Notes: generated by a model not told the origin, from the letters alone. Shown: positions 20,936-29,531, counted from the first letter of the stretch. The stretch: 64,000 nt of DNA from CAVQRB01 sp963715055 (GCA_963715055.1 CAVQRB010000005.1:62001-126000), one strand, 5' to 3'. A program made the numbers and translations.

Positions 20936-21814
20936 TCAGTCCTTGAGCGACAAGGTATGCGCGCGCAGCCACTCCATGAAGCCGCGCGGGTCATCGTTCC
21001 AGCGGTCGATCTGATCCTGGGTCAGCGGGTGACCGACGATCGGGGCTTGCGGCTTGTCCATCGCATGCACGACTTCGTGCAGCAGGAGACCCTGGCGCAG
21101 CATCGGCGACAGCTTGTTGGCGATGTGGTAGGCGCGGGAGTTCTGTCCCGGAAACTTGATCGGCACGACCGTGGCACCAGAGCGGCGAATCAGCTTGGCG
21201 GTGAACAGGCTCCACTCACCTTCGATGGCGGGACCGAAATAGGTCTCGGAGGCCGCCACACCGCCTGCCGGAAAAAGCGCCACAACCCCTCCCTGCTTCA
21301 GATGGGTCATGGCCTTTGCGCGCATTTCCACGCCCTTGCGTTGCGCATTGGGATCGTGCGGGAACGGCACCGGGATCATGTAGGAGCCTGCGACCTCATC
21401 GATCGCCGTCAGCAGGGACCGCGTCAGGATACGGTAGTCGGGGCGAACGCGTCCGATCAGATCCGCAAAGATCATCCCGTCGACCATCCCGTGCGGATGG
21501 TTCGACACGACCACCACGGGGCCGGTCTTTGGAAAGCGGTCAAGCTGTTCTTGCGGCGTCAGAAGGTCGATGCCCATCGCATCGAGCGCCGCACGCCAGA
21601 AGGCCTGACCCTGCGGCGTACCGTGCTTTTCGAACTTTCTGATCCGTTTCAGGATCGTCAACTTCCCGGTGAAAGCCTCCATGATCCTGATAACGGTCGC
21701 TTTCCACGGGTCTTCAAATGTCGAGGCGTAGGACAGGCTGCGCCGGTCGTATTTCGTGAAGGTAACATCTGCCGGCGCTTGGGTCTCGGTCTGCTTCTGC
21801 GGCGTCTCAACCAA
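20936..21814 (-). CDS. Lysophospholipid acyltransferase (PlsC-like) family protein
   Basis: A 292-residue glycerophospholipid-type acyltransferase. The acyl-acceptor motif NHPHGMVDGM (an NHX4D box, about 105-114) and the block FPAGGVAASE (about 180-189) mark the PlsC superfamily. There is no strong transmembrane helix, so it is probably peripheral. The C-terminal VGHPLTQDQIDRWNDDPRGF is typical of the group in Rhodobacterales. Substrate (lysophosphatidate or ornithine-type lipid) cannot be told. It lies 41 nt after ptsH on the same strand but is probably functionally separate. Confidence 0.85.
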   Translation of the reverse strand: MVETPQKQTETQAPADVTFTKYDRRSLSYASTFEDPWKATVIRIMEAFTGKLTILKRIRKFEKHGTPQGQAFWRAALDAMGIDLLTPQEQLDRFPKTGPVVVVSNHPHGMVDGMIFADLIGRVRPDYRILTRSLLTAIDEVAGSYMIPVPFPHDPNAQRKGVEMRAKAMTHLKQGGVVALFPAGGVAASETYFGPAIEGEWSLFTAKLIRRSGATVVPIKFPGQNSRAYHIANKLSPMLRQGLLLHEVVHAMDKPQAPIVGHPLTQDQIDRWNDDPRGFMEWLRAHTLSLKD

Positions 21815-21855
21815 AACGCAATTTCCTAATCCATGGTCGGCAAGGGACTGGCTCC

Positions 21856-22125
21856 TCAGCCATCTTCGCCGAATTTGTCCGCGACCAGCGCGGTCAGAGC
21901 CTGTGCAAGGGCTTCCTCGTCCGGACCGGACGTTCTCACGTCAATAAAGCTTCCCTTGGACGCTGCCAACATCAAAAGCCCCATGATGCTGTCGCCGGAC
22001 GCGGACACGCCGTCCTTGGAGACCTCGGCGCGCGCATCGAAGCCTTCTACCACCTCGACGAGCTTGGCCGAGGCGCGGGCATGCAATCCCTTTTCGTTCA
22101 CGATCTTCAAGGAGCACTCAATCAT
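21856..22125 (-). CDS. ptsH: Phosphocarrier protein HPr (regulatory PTS)
   Basis: HPr/NPr-type phosphocarrier, 89 residues. The phosphoacceptor His15 lies in KGLHARASAK and the HPr-kinase site Ser46 lies in SGDSIMGLLML, so both regulatory positions are intact. It sits in the order hprK-rapZ-EIIA-HPr on one strand, with 12 nt to the EIIA stop. No sugar permease (EIIB/EIIC) is in the window, so this HPr most likely serves the nitrogen-type regulatory PTS of alphaproteobacteria. Confidence 0.95.
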   Translation of the reverse strand: MIECSLKIVNEKGLHARASAKLVEVVEGFDARAEVSKDGVSASGDSIMGLLMLAASKGSFIDVRTSGPDEEALAQALTALVADKFGEDG

Positions 22126-22137
22126 TGGAGGGGCCTG

Positions 22138-22530
22138 TCATTCTGCACTGATGTTCTGGCTGTCGATATATTTGCGGCCCGCCTCCATGGCGAGGCGAAC
22201 GGCTTCGGGTACAGGTTTCTGGCGGCTTTTTGCAAGCTTTATCAACATCGGAAGGTTGGCACCATAAAGGATCCTCCGATCGCCGGGCTTGCAGGCCAGC
22301 AAACTGAGGTTCGACGGCGACCCGCCATATAGGTCGGTCACGACCACCACACCCTGCCCTTTGTCTACATCATCGGCGGCGGCACAGATTTCCGCTTCCT
22401 TGCTCTTGCGATCATGATCGGCGTCGATGGAGATCGCCCGTATGGACGGTTGCGCACCCACCACATGCTCGATCGCGGCAAGATATTCCCTGGCCAGCCC
22501 TCCATGAGCGACGATCACGATACCAATCAC
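22138..22530 (-). CDS. PTS EIIA component, mannose family, probably regulatory
   Basis: A 130-residue protein with the EIIA-Man fold. The active His9 lies in MIGIVIVAHGGLAREYLAAI, followed by VVVTDLYGGSPSNLSLLAC. It accepts phosphate from HPr. With no EIIBC genes nearby and hprK, rapZ and chvGI upstream, it is best seen as a regulatory EIIA (often called EIIA-Man or ManX in this cluster) that reports PEP/pyruvate or nitrogen state. It starts 4 nt after the rapZ stop. Confidence 0.92.
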   Translation of the reverse strand: MIGIVIVAHGGLAREYLAAIEHVVGAQPSIRAISIDADHDRKSKEAEICAAADDVDKGQGVVVVTDLYGGSPSNLSLLACKPGDRRILYGANLPMLIKLAKSRQKPVPEAVRLAMEAGRKYIDSQNISAE

Positions 22531-22533
22531 GGC

Positions 22534-23421
22534 TCAGGCCTCTTCTTTCTGTCGCAAGTCCAGTTCGCGATGTCTAATTGACACCTGCCAACCGTTTTCC
22601 GCAAGCCGCAAAGCATGGGTTTCAGCCATCACAACCGAGCGATGTTGCCCGCCAGTACACCCGAAAGCGATCGATAGATGGGACTTTCCCTCCTCGCGAT
22701 AGGCCGGCAGCAGAAGCAGACTGAGGTCGAGCACCTGCTGCGCGAATGCATCGAACCGCGGGTCGGCTTTCACATAGGCCGCCACAGCAGCATCGGTTCC
22801 GTTATAGCTGCGCAACTCGGTCTGCCAGTAGGGGTTCACGAGAAACCGGCAATCGTAGATCATGTCGACACTGCGCGGCAGACCGCGTTTATAAGAGAAT
22901 GACTGCACCGAAATCGACAGATGATGCTGACCTTCGGGGGCAAACCAGTGAACGACTTCCGTTCTCAGCTGGTGCACGTTCAGGTCGCTGGTATCGATGA
23001 GCACATCCGCCCGCGCCCTGAGCGGGCGCAACATCTCCTGCTCACGCATGATGCCTTCGGAGGGCCGGTCATCGGGCGCCAGCGGATGACGGCGGCGTGT
23101 TTCGGAAAACCTGCGCAACAGGACGTCCGAACTGCAATCGAGATAGAGCAGTTCCGGAGCGAGGCCAGGTACGCCGGTCAGCCTGCCCAGCACATCGATC
23201 ACGGATGTCGTAGAAAAATCCCGGTTTCGCGGATCTATGCCCAGAGCCAGTGGACGCTCCTGCCCGGGGCTGTCCAGAAGGGCCGGGATCAGGCGCAGCG
23301 GGAGGTTATCGACAACCTCGAAGCCCGCATCCTCCAGCACGTTGAGCGCACTGGAGCGCCCCGCACCGGAGGGTCCGGTTACGAAAACGATGGGCCGTGC
23401 GCCAGGTTCGGCTTTGGTCAT
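22534..23421 (-). CDS. rapZ: RapZ/YvcJ-family nucleotide-binding protein
   Basis: A 295-residue P-loop protein of the RapZ family; in E. coli it is an RNase E adaptor for small RNAs. Walker A is VTGPSGAGRSSALNVL (about 14-29). The C-terminal domain has GCTGGQHRSVVMAETHA, the phosphate/GlcN6P-binding signature. It overlaps hprK by 4 nt (ATGA) and lies immediately upstream of EIIA. In alphaproteobacteria the GlmZ small-RNA system is not established, so the target here is unknown. Confidence 0.94.
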   Translation of the reverse strand: MTKAEPGARPIVFVTGPSGAGRSSALNVLEDAGFEVVDNLPLRLIPALLDSPGQERPLALGIDPRNRDFSTTSVIDVLGRLTGVPGLAPELLYLDCSSDVLLRRFSETRRRHPLAPDDRPSEGIMREQEMLRPLRARADVLIDTSDLNVHQLRTEVVHWFAPEGQHHLSISVQSFSYKRGLPRSVDMIYDCRFLVNPYWQTELRSYNGTDAAVAAYVKADPRFDAFAQQVLDLSLLLLPAYREEGKSHLSIAFGCTGGQHRSVVMAETHALRLAENGWQVSIRHRELDLRQKEEA

Positions 23422-23870
23422 GTCGGGCTCACCCGGCCGCCTTTCATCAATTGTACGATCGCCGCCGGGAAGGAGGCGGCGTCCACCTTGTGCAGACAGG
23501 TAATGACGCGGCCGGCGATTTCCACCTCTCTCGGGTCGGGAAGCCTCGCTTTTTCGATCTGGTCGAGATCGATGACGAGACGAACGGGCGCCTGCGCCCG
23601 GCTATGCGCCGCAAGCAAGCCAACGCCGCGTGCCTCGATCATCCCTGCAATCGGCGCGGGGCAGGTGGCGATGACCGCGTCCACGTCCGGCGTGAGAACG
23701 GTCCGATCGTCCGAAACGAGTTCGGCCCCCAACGCCATAAGGTGCAGCGCAAGCGATGATTTCCCCGAGCCAGAGGCCCCCAGGATCAGAACACCCTGTC
23801 CGAACAGCGCCACGCAGGTGCCGTGAACGATGATCCTGTCGTCGGATGGCTCTTGGCTCGGTTCCGACAC
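23418..23870 (-). CDS. hprK: HPr kinase/phosphorylase, short alphaproteobacterial form
   Basis: Phosphorylates HPr on Ser46 or reverses it. It has only 150 residues against about 310 in Firmicutes, because the N-terminal domain is absent, as is normal for alphaproteobacteria. Walker A is LILGASGSGKSSLALHLMAL (about 28-47), followed by the conserved ELVSDDRTVL. The C-terminal helix contains GRVITCLHKVDAASFPAAIV. It is 5 nt after the chvG stop, so the kinase gene is in one unit with the two-component system. Confidence 0.93.
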   Translation of the reverse strand: MSEPSQEPSDDRIIVHGTCVALFGQGVLILGASGSGKSSLALHLMALGAELVSDDRTVLTPDVDAVIATCPAPIAGMIEARGVGLLAAHSRAQAPVRLVIDLDQIEKARLPDPREVEIAGRVITCLHKVDAASFPAAIVQLMKGGRVSPT

Positions 23871-23875
23871 CGGGC

Positions 23876-25597
23876 TCAGATCGGCAAGCCGACCACGAAC
23901 CGCGCGCCGAGCGGATCCGATGTGATGTCCGCCTCGGTCGGGCGGATATTCTCGGCCCAGATCACCCCGCCGTGCGCTTCCACGATCTGCTTTGAGATCG
24001 CGAGGCCAAGTCCGGAATTATTGCCGAAATGCTCTTCGGGTCGCTGTGAGTAGAAGCGTTTGAAGATCTTCGACAAGGCCTGATCCGGAATGCCTGGCCC
24101 GGTATCTTCGACGACGATCAAGACACGGTGCTCTTTCTTGCGTGCCCAGATGCGGATGGCGTCGCCTTCCTCGCAAAAGGAGATGGCATTGGTGATGAGA
24201 TTGACGAAGACCTGCGCCAGACGCGCTTCCAGGCCATAGACGATCACCGGATCTTTTGGCAGATCGGTAATGAAATCGATGCCCTTCTTGCGCGCTTCCT
24301 CCCCAAGATGCTGGCCGAGGTTCGACAGAGTCACGAGCACGTCGAACGGCTCTTCCTCCTCCTTGACCAGTTCGCTGTCGAGGCGGGAGGCGTTTGAAAT
24401 ATCGCTGACCAGCCTGTCGAGCCGGCGCACATCATGATCGATCACGTCGAGAAGTTTCTCGCGCTGGTCCTCGCGTTTGACCATCCGCAAGGTGCCGACT
24501 GCGGAGCGCAGGGAGGCGAGCGGGTTCTTGATTTCATGCGCCACATCGGCCGCGAATTGCTCGTTTCCATCGATGCGGTTGTAGAGCGCCGAGATCATCC
24601 CACGCAGCGCACCGCTCAGGCGCCCGATTTCGTCGGGCCGGGCCGTCAGGTCGGGGATGCGGATGCGTCCGGGATTCATCTTTCGGGCGTTCTTGTCGCG
24701 GCCGAGTTCTGCGGCGGCAGCCAGATCCGCGAGCGGGTTGGCGATGGTCGAGGCAAGGACAAGGCTGAGGCCGACGGAGACCAGCGTGGCGATGACGAAC
24801 ATCTGGAGGACTCGTTCCCGCTCGCCGCGCACGAGGTTCTCGATCTCCCCTGTGGCCGTGGCAACGGCCACGACCCCCACGGCCTTGCCACCTTGCAGGA
24901 TCGGGGTGACGACCGTGAAAAGCGCTCCGCCAGCCAAGTCGATCTCGTTGCGAATATGAGTGCCGTCCTCGATGCTCTGGGCGATCAACGGGCGGATCTT
25001 CTCGCTCAGCTCTTTCTGGTCGAGGACCGCCGGGGCGCTTAAGACGGCCGAAATCTTCGACCAGAGCCAACTCAGTCCATCCGTCAGGAAGGTTGTGCCG
25101 CCCACGCCGCCCGAGACATCCTCGGTTGCAAGCCTGCCTTCCGTATTCGCGATCAGCGTGGAAGCTGTGTCGAACACCAGGACTTCGATGCCGCTGCGCA
25201 GATCCAGCCCGTCCAGCGTAGACACCACATCCACACCGTCACCTGTCGCCAGGTTTATCGGCGCGCCCTGCGGCAGTTGCGCCTCGATGACGTCGGCAAT
25301 CAGTTCCGCCTCCGACACCAGCGACGCAGCCCTTTGAAGAGCCAGACTGTCGCGCGACGCGTTGAGATAGAGAATGCCCGCAACGAGGATGTTGAGGGCA
25401 ATCAGGTTGAACGTTATGATCTTGCGCGTGAGCGGCGACCCTCGCAACGACATGATGCCGCGACGCTCACGCGTCGCGCGCATTTCACCTACTCCGGAAC
25501 TTTCCGGAGCCACCCAGTCTTCACCCAGTACGACATCGCCTTTCCTGGGCTGAGGGGGAGTCATGTCCCGCACGAAGTTCCTCTCGGCCGAAGCCAT
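23876..25597 (-). CDS. chvG: Sensor histidine kinase ChvG
   Basis: Membrane sensor kinase of the ChvG-ChvI (ExoS-ChvI) system, known to respond to acid and envelope stress in rhizobia and Agrobacterium. It has 573 residues: a cytoplasmic N-tail, TM1 at about 58-80 (IITFNLIALNILVAGILYL), a periplasmic sensor domain to about 260, and TM2 near 270-290 (VIATLVSVGLSLVLASTI). HAMP follows, then HisKA with AADVAHEIKNPLASLRS, and HATPase with NLITNAISFCEE, DTGPGIPDQ and NSGLGLAISKQIVEAHGG. It starts 9 nt after chvI. Confidence 0.94.
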   Translation of the reverse strand: MASAERNFVRDMTPPQPRKGDVVLGEDWVAPESSGVGEMRATRERRGIMSLRGSPLTRKIITFNLIALNILVAGILYLNASRDSLALQRAASLVSEAELIADVIEAQLPQGAPINLATGDGVDVVSTLDGLDLRSGIEVLVFDTASTLIANTEGRLATEDVSGGVGGTTFLTDGLSWLWSKISAVLSAPAVLDQKELSEKIRPLIAQSIEDGTHIRNEIDLAGGALFTVVTPILQGGKAVGVVAVATATGEIENLVRGERERVLQMFVIATLVSVGLSLVLASTIANPLADLAAAAELGRDKNARKMNPGRIRIPDLTARPDEIGRLSGALRGMISALYNRIDGNEQFAADVAHEIKNPLASLRSAVGTLRMVKREDQREKLLDVIDHDVRRLDRLVSDISNASRLDSELVKEEEEPFDVLVTLSNLGQHLGEEARKKGIDFITDLPKDPVIVYGLEARLAQVFVNLITNAISFCEEGDAIRIWARKKEHRVLIVVEDTGPGIPDQALSKIFKRFYSQRPEEHFGNNSGLGLAISKQIVEAHGGVIWAENIRPTEADITSDPLGARFVVGLPI

Positions 25598-25606
25598 CTC
25601 TACGAA

Positions 25607-26308
25607 TTATTCTTCGTTGTACCTGTAGCCGATACCGTAGAGGGTCTCAATCGCGGAGAAATTATCGTCTGCCGTACGCATCTTCTTGCGAAGGCGCTTG
25701 ATGTGGCTGTCGATCGTGCGATCATCGACATAGACTTGGTCGTCATAGGCCACGTCCATCAGTTGATCGCGGGACTTGACGAAACCGGGACGCTGAGCAA
25801 GCGCCTGAAGCAGCAGAAATTCCGTCACTGTAAGCGACACGTCCTTGCCCTTCCAGCTCACGGCGTGACGCAGCGGATCCATTCGGAGTTCGCCCCGCTC
25901 CATCACCTTTGTTTCCTCGCTGTCCGCAACGACATCACCGGCAACCGCGTCCTGACGCCGCAGCAAGGCGCGGATCCGTTCGACGAGCAAACGTTGGGAA
26001 AAAGGCTTCTTGACGTAGTCGTCGGCCCCCATCCTGAGGCCAAGTACTTCGTCGATTTCATCATCCTTGGAGGTGAGGAAGATCACCGGCATGGCCGTCT
26101 TCTGGCGCAGACGCTGAAGCAGATCCATGCCGTCCATGCGCGGCATCTTGATGTCGAGGACCGCCATATCGGGCAGTTTCTTGTTGAAAGCGTCGAGTGC
26201 TGCTTGGCCGTCATTGTAGGTTTCCACCTCGAAACCTTCGGCCTCGAGCGTCATAGACACCGACGTCAGGATATTCCTGTCATCGTCCACCAATGCTATT
26301 CTAGACAT
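25607..26308 (-). CDS. chvI: Response regulator ChvI
   Basis: OmpR-family response regulator of 233 residues. The receiver domain has the phospho-acceptor Asp in MAVLDIKMPRMDGMD (about 52) and the conserved Lys in ADDYVKKPFSQ. A winged-helix DNA-binding domain fills about 145-230 (VTEFLLLQALAQRPGFVKSR, DRTIDSHIKRLRKKMR). It is the first gene of chvI-chvG-hprK-rapZ-EIIA-HPr and diverges from pckA over a 353-bp control region. Confidence 0.95.
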   Translation of the reverse strand: MSRIALVDDDRNILTSVSMTLEAEGFEVETYNDGQAALDAFNKKLPDMAVLDIKMPRMDGMDLLQRLRQKTAMPVIFLTSKDDEIDEVLGLRMGADDYVKKPFSQRLLVERIRALLRRQDAVAGDVVADSEETKVMERGELRMDPLRHAVSWKGKDVSLTVTEFLLLQALAQRPGFVKSRDQLMDVAYDDQVYVDDRTIDSHIKRLRKKMRTADDNFSAIETLYGIGYRYNEE

Positions 26309-26661
26309 TACCTGTTTCCTTGTGCTGCTCGTGAGCTTGATTTTTTGGGCATCTGATCATTCTTCGTCCCTCCGAATCAATGGTTAACTGCGAATCAACA
26401 CATTGTTCGCGAACAATAGGGCCAGAATTAGGTTACTGATGACTAAATTGCCGCAAAATTGTGTCAGCTTTGGACATGATGGCGCTCACACCGTTTCGAT
26501 AGCGGAAACCGGCTGACAAAGTTGCCAGTGATGGCGCTAACGACGAAAAACCGTCCTGTTCACATCCGGAAACGGCATGTTAAGAGGCGGAAAGCCCGGC
26601 GAAATTGCCGTGTTCAGGACCAAATGCACTGCCGGTTCGGCGGGCAAAAAGGAGAATTAAC
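26309..26661. promoter_or_regulatory. chvI-pckA divergent control region with palindrome and direct repeats
   Basis: No gene lies in these 353 bp. It holds: (1) a perfect 16-bp palindrome ATTGTTCGCGAACAAT at 26402-26417; (2) TTAAC-N6-TCAAC at 26384-26399, one mismatch from the CtrA full-site pattern; (3) the direct repeat CGAATCAA at 26373-26380 and 26391-26398; (4) the 13-mer TGATGGCGCTCAC at 26477-26489 repeated as TGATGGCGCTAAC at 26529-26541, 52 bp apart. A LacI-type or similar dimeric repressor is the natural reader of the palindrome. ChvI, being of the OmpR type, could read direct repeats. These roles are inference. Confidence 0.55.
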
Positions 26662-28260
26662 ATGACACATGGACGGGTTAACCCGGATTTCCGGCTCGAA
26701 GATCAGGGGATCACCGGGCTCGGCAGTGTCTATTACAACCTGATGGAGCCTGACCTGATCGAAACGGCGCTGAAACGCGGCGAAGGCCATCTGGGCAAGG
26801 GCGGTGCATTTCTGGTGACGACGGGCAAGTTCACCGGACGCTCTCCCAAGGACAAGCATGTGGTCAAGACACCAAGCGTCGAGAAGACGATCTGGTGGGA
26901 GAACAACGCACCCATGTCCCCCGAGGGCTTTGACGCGTTGCATGCGGACATGCTCAAGCACATGGAAGGGCGCGACTATTTCGTGCAGGACCTTGTTGGC
27001 GGTGCCGACCCCAAACACGCGATCAACGTACGCATGGTGACGGAACTCGCCTGGCACGGGCTATTCATCCGCCACATGCTGCGCCGTCCGGACCGCGAGG
27101 ACGTCGACCGGTTCGTGGCCGATTTCACGGTCATCAACTGCCCCAGCTTCAAAGCCGATCCCGCCCGGCACAACTGCCGCTCCGAAACCGTGATCGCGAT
27201 GAACTTCGACAAGAAGACCATCCTGATCGGCGGCACAGAATACGCGGGCGAGAACAAGAAATCGGTCTTCACCCTGCTGAACTACCTGCTGCCGGAAAAA
27301 GGTGTTATGCCGATGCATTGCTCGGCCAACCACGCGACCGGCAACCCGGTGGATACGGCCGTGTTTTTCGGCCTCTCGGGGACCGGCAAGACGACGCTTT
27401 CCGCCGACCCTGCGCGCACTTTGATCGGTGACGATGAACATGGCTGGTCGGGGCGCGGCACCTTCAACTTCGAGGGCGGCTGCTATGCCAAGACCATCAA
27501 CCTGAGCCGCGAGGCCGAACCTGAGATCTACGCAACGACCGAGAAATTCGGGACCGTCATCGAGAACATGACATTCGATCCTGAAACCAAGGCGCTCAAT
27601 TTCGATGACGACAGCCTGACCGCCAACATGCGCTGCGCCTATCCGCTGCATTACATCTCCAATGCTTCATCGACCGCGATGGGTGGGCACCCGAAGAACA
27701 TCATCATGCTCACCTGCGATGCCTTCGGGGTTCTCCCTCCCATCGCACGTCTGACCCCGGCACAGGCGATGTACCATTTCCTCTCCGGCTTCACCTCGAA
27801 AGTGGCGGGGACAGAGCGCGGCGTGACGGAGCCTGAGCCCACGTTTTCGACCTGCTTCGGTGCGCCATTCATGCCGCGGCGGCCGGAAGTCTATGGCAAC
27901 CTGCTGCGCGAGAAGATCGCCACCCATGGCGCGACCTGCTGGCTGGTGAACACCGGCTGGACCGGTGGCGCCTATGGCACCGGCAGCAGGATGCCGATCA
28001 AGGCGACGCGCGGGCTTCTGACCGCGGCGCTGGACGGCTCGCTGGCCGATGCGGAATTCCGCAAGGATCCGAACTTCGGTTTCGCGGTGCCCGTGGACGT
28101 GACCGGGGTGCCGAGCATCCTGCTCGATCCGCGCCGGACATGGGACGACCCGGCGAGTTATGACAAGCAGGCGGCGAAACTGGTCAAGATGTTCTCGGAC
28201 AACTTCGAACGCTACTTGCCGTTCATCGACGACGATGTGAAAGCCGCGGCGATCGGCTGA
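26662..28260 (+). CDS. pckA: Phosphoenolpyruvate carboxykinase (ATP)
   Basis: Converts oxaloacetate and ATP to PEP, CO2 and ADP, the entry to gluconeogenesis. I start at 26662 (MTHGRVNPDFRLEDQGITGL) with AAGGAG 8 nt upstream, giving 532 residues. The P-loop GLSGTGKTTLSADP and the metal-binding LIGDDEHGWS are intact, as are FTGRSPKDKHV and TGWTGGAYGTG. It diverges from chvI. In rhizobia pckA is controlled together with organic-acid growth, and the chvGI-pckA neighbourhood is conserved in alphaproteobacteria. Confidence 0.97.
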   Translation: MTHGRVNPDFRLEDQGITGLGSVYYNLMEPDLIETALKRGEGHLGKGGAFLVTTGKFTGRSPKDKHVVKTPSVEKTIWWENNAPMSPEGFDALHADMLKHMEGRDYFVQDLVGGADPKHAINVRMVTELAWHGLFIRHMLRRPDREDVDRFVADFTVINCPSFKADPARHNCRSETVIAMNFDKKTILIGGTEYAGENKKSVFTLLNYLLPEKGVMPMHCSANHATGNPVDTAVFFGLSGTGKTTLSADPARTLIGDDEHGWSGRGTFNFEGGCYAKTINLSREAEPEIYATTEKFGTVIENMTFDPETKALNFDDDSLTANMRCAYPLHYISNASSTAMGGHPKNIIMLTCDAFGVLPPIARLTPAQAMYHFLSGFTSKVAGTERGVTEPEPTFSTCFGAPFMPRRPEVYGNLLREKIATHGATCWLVNTGWTGGAYGTGSRMPIKATRGLLTAALDGSLADAEFRKDPNFGFAVPVDVTGVPSILLDPRRTWDDPASYDKQAAKLVKMFSDNFERYLPFIDDDVKAAAIG

Positions 28261-28278
28261 CATCGATGCGCCGCAGCC

Positions 28279-28301
28279 TCAGGCGGCTCTAGGCCGCCTG
28301 A
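28279..28301. terminator. Hairpin between pckA and the convergent unknown gene
   Basis: A perfect 9-bp stem TCAGGCGGC/GCCGCCTGA with a 5-nt loop starts 18 nt after the pckA stop and covers the stop codon of the convergent gene at 28289. Neither strand shows a T-run after it, so it may act as an mRNA 3'-end stabiliser rather than an intrinsic terminator. Confidence 0.45.
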
Positions 28302-28999
28302 TCGATCATTTCCTCGACGGGAATGTCGAGCACGTAGTGCAGGTCTTCGCGGGTCATGTAGCCCATGATGCCCTCGAAAACCTCTCCCGTACCCTTCAGG
28401 ACGTATTTTATCGCCGAAGGGTCGGTGTGCATGAACCCGAAGCGCGTCGAGAACCCTTTGAAGGCAAGACGTTTTGCGATGAATCCGAAGGTATAGTCGG
28501 GCTGCCAGAGCATCAGCGACGTCAGGAACGCATGTCGCCCCAGAAGCGGTGAGAGAACCATGCCGTGCTTCGGGTTTCCACCGACCCAGAACTCGCCATG
28601 ATAGACGATCTGCCCGGACATTCTCCGGGCACCCGGACCCGCGCGGTAGACTGTCCGGTTGTAGTCGATGTCCATTCCGGAGGGTTCGAATTCGCGCAGA
28701 TTGGCCTGGAGGTAGTCACCCAGTCGGATGTGCGGCAGGTCCAGTTTTTTCATCGCCTGCGTGTGGATGATCTCGCCATTCGCGTTGCGTCCGACGAGCC
28801 AGCAGGCGTTGTCCTTCGTCAGCCCGTACCTTACCGGTTCGAATGGCTCACCCAGCGCATGATCCGGTCGCGCCTCGGCAAGTAACTGACGATACTCTTC
28901 AAAATCGGTTCCGGAAGTGATGCTCACACCCATGCCCTGCAAGAGGTCGAGGCTCGTTGCAAATAGGTAGTCATCGTGGGTGTTATAGTGGATGGCCAT
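28289..28999 (-). CDS. Unknown protein (236 aa) paired with a LysR-type regulator
   Basis: I do not recognise the family. It is soluble, with no signal peptide or membrane helix, and 236 residues long. Notable stretches are KDNACWLVGRNANGEIIHTQ, RTVYRAGPGARRMSGQIVYH, GEFWVGGNPKHGMVLSPLLG and FGFMHTDPSAIKYVLKGTGE. The alternation of strands and helices with a basic GARRMSGQ turn is loosely like a GNAT acyltransferase fold, but no firm motif 'A' is present. It lies 37 nt downstream of the split LysR-like gene on the same strand, so it is probably its operon partner. The base composition is somewhat more AT-rich than its neighbours. Confidence 0.75.
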   Translation of the reverse strand: MAIHYNTHDDYLFATSLDLLQGMGVSITSGTDFEEYRQLLAEARPDHALGEPFEPVRYGLTKDNACWLVGRNANGEIIHTQAMKKLDLPHIRLGDYLQANLREFEPSGMDIDYNRTVYRAGPGARRMSGQIVYHGEFWVGGNPKHGMVLSPLLGRHAFLTSLMLWQPDYTFGFIAKRLAFKGFSTRFGFMHTDPSAIKYVLKGTGEVFEGIMGYMTREDLHYVLDIPVEEMIDQAA

Positions 29000-29036
29000 T
29001 GTTCATCTCCGTGTATCAAGATGAAACAATAATAAC

Positions 29037-29531
29037 CTAATCCACTGGAATGTGCTCGTATTTTAACGATTTGGGAATGGCGGGCATGATGACCTCATCG
29101 GGCATGGATTTCATGCTGGCGGGATCAAGGCCGTCGATGGTTATCCCCTGGTATCGATCGACCACCGATATCAGGGCAAAGGTGCCATCCGGGAAGCGTC
29201 CCGACAACAATAACCGCCGGTAGCACAGGGGGACGTAGGGCCCGCCAACTTCCCGTTTTAGTTGAGTATAAAGGTGGTCGAGGCGGGTGTTTTCATGGAT
29301 GGCAGCGTCCTCGAAAGGCTCGATCATGAGGTGGGCGAACTCCTCGCCCCCCGGCAAACCGGTCATGTTCCGGCCGATACTCGAGCGCGCGGCGGCCCAT
29401 CCGGACCACGATACGTAGGATGAATCATCACCGATCTCGACGCAGATCCAACCATTCGGGGAATCGCGATAGACCATGAAATAAGGGCGGATATGGCTCA
29501 TGGCCTCATGCTCAAGCTCGCCTCCTGCCAT
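29037..29531 (-). CDS. C-terminal half of a frameshifted LysR-type regulator (sensor-like part)
   Basis: A 164-residue frame beginning MAGGELEHEAMSHIRPYFMV. It holds a PAS-like mixed fold (YRDSPNGWICVEIGDDSSYV, WAAARSSIGRNMTGLPGGEE) and no DNA-binding motif. It overlaps the end of the upstream HTH frame by 20 nt in the +1 frame. Removing one base near 29531 would join RESYRAWC directly to MAGGELEHEAM with no other break. I therefore read this as the second half of a single gene broken by a one-base shift. The alternative is two coupled genes with the start at 29531 or at the Met codon at 29501. Confidence 0.65.
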   Translation of the reverse strand: MAGGELEHEAMSHIRPYFMVYRDSPNGWICVEIGDDSSYVSWSGWAAARSSIGRNMTGLPGGEEFAHLMIEPFEDAAIHENTRLDHLYTQLKREVGGPYVPLCYRRLLLSGRFPDGTFALISVVDRYQGITIDGLDPASMKSMPDEVIMPAIPKSLKYEHIPVD

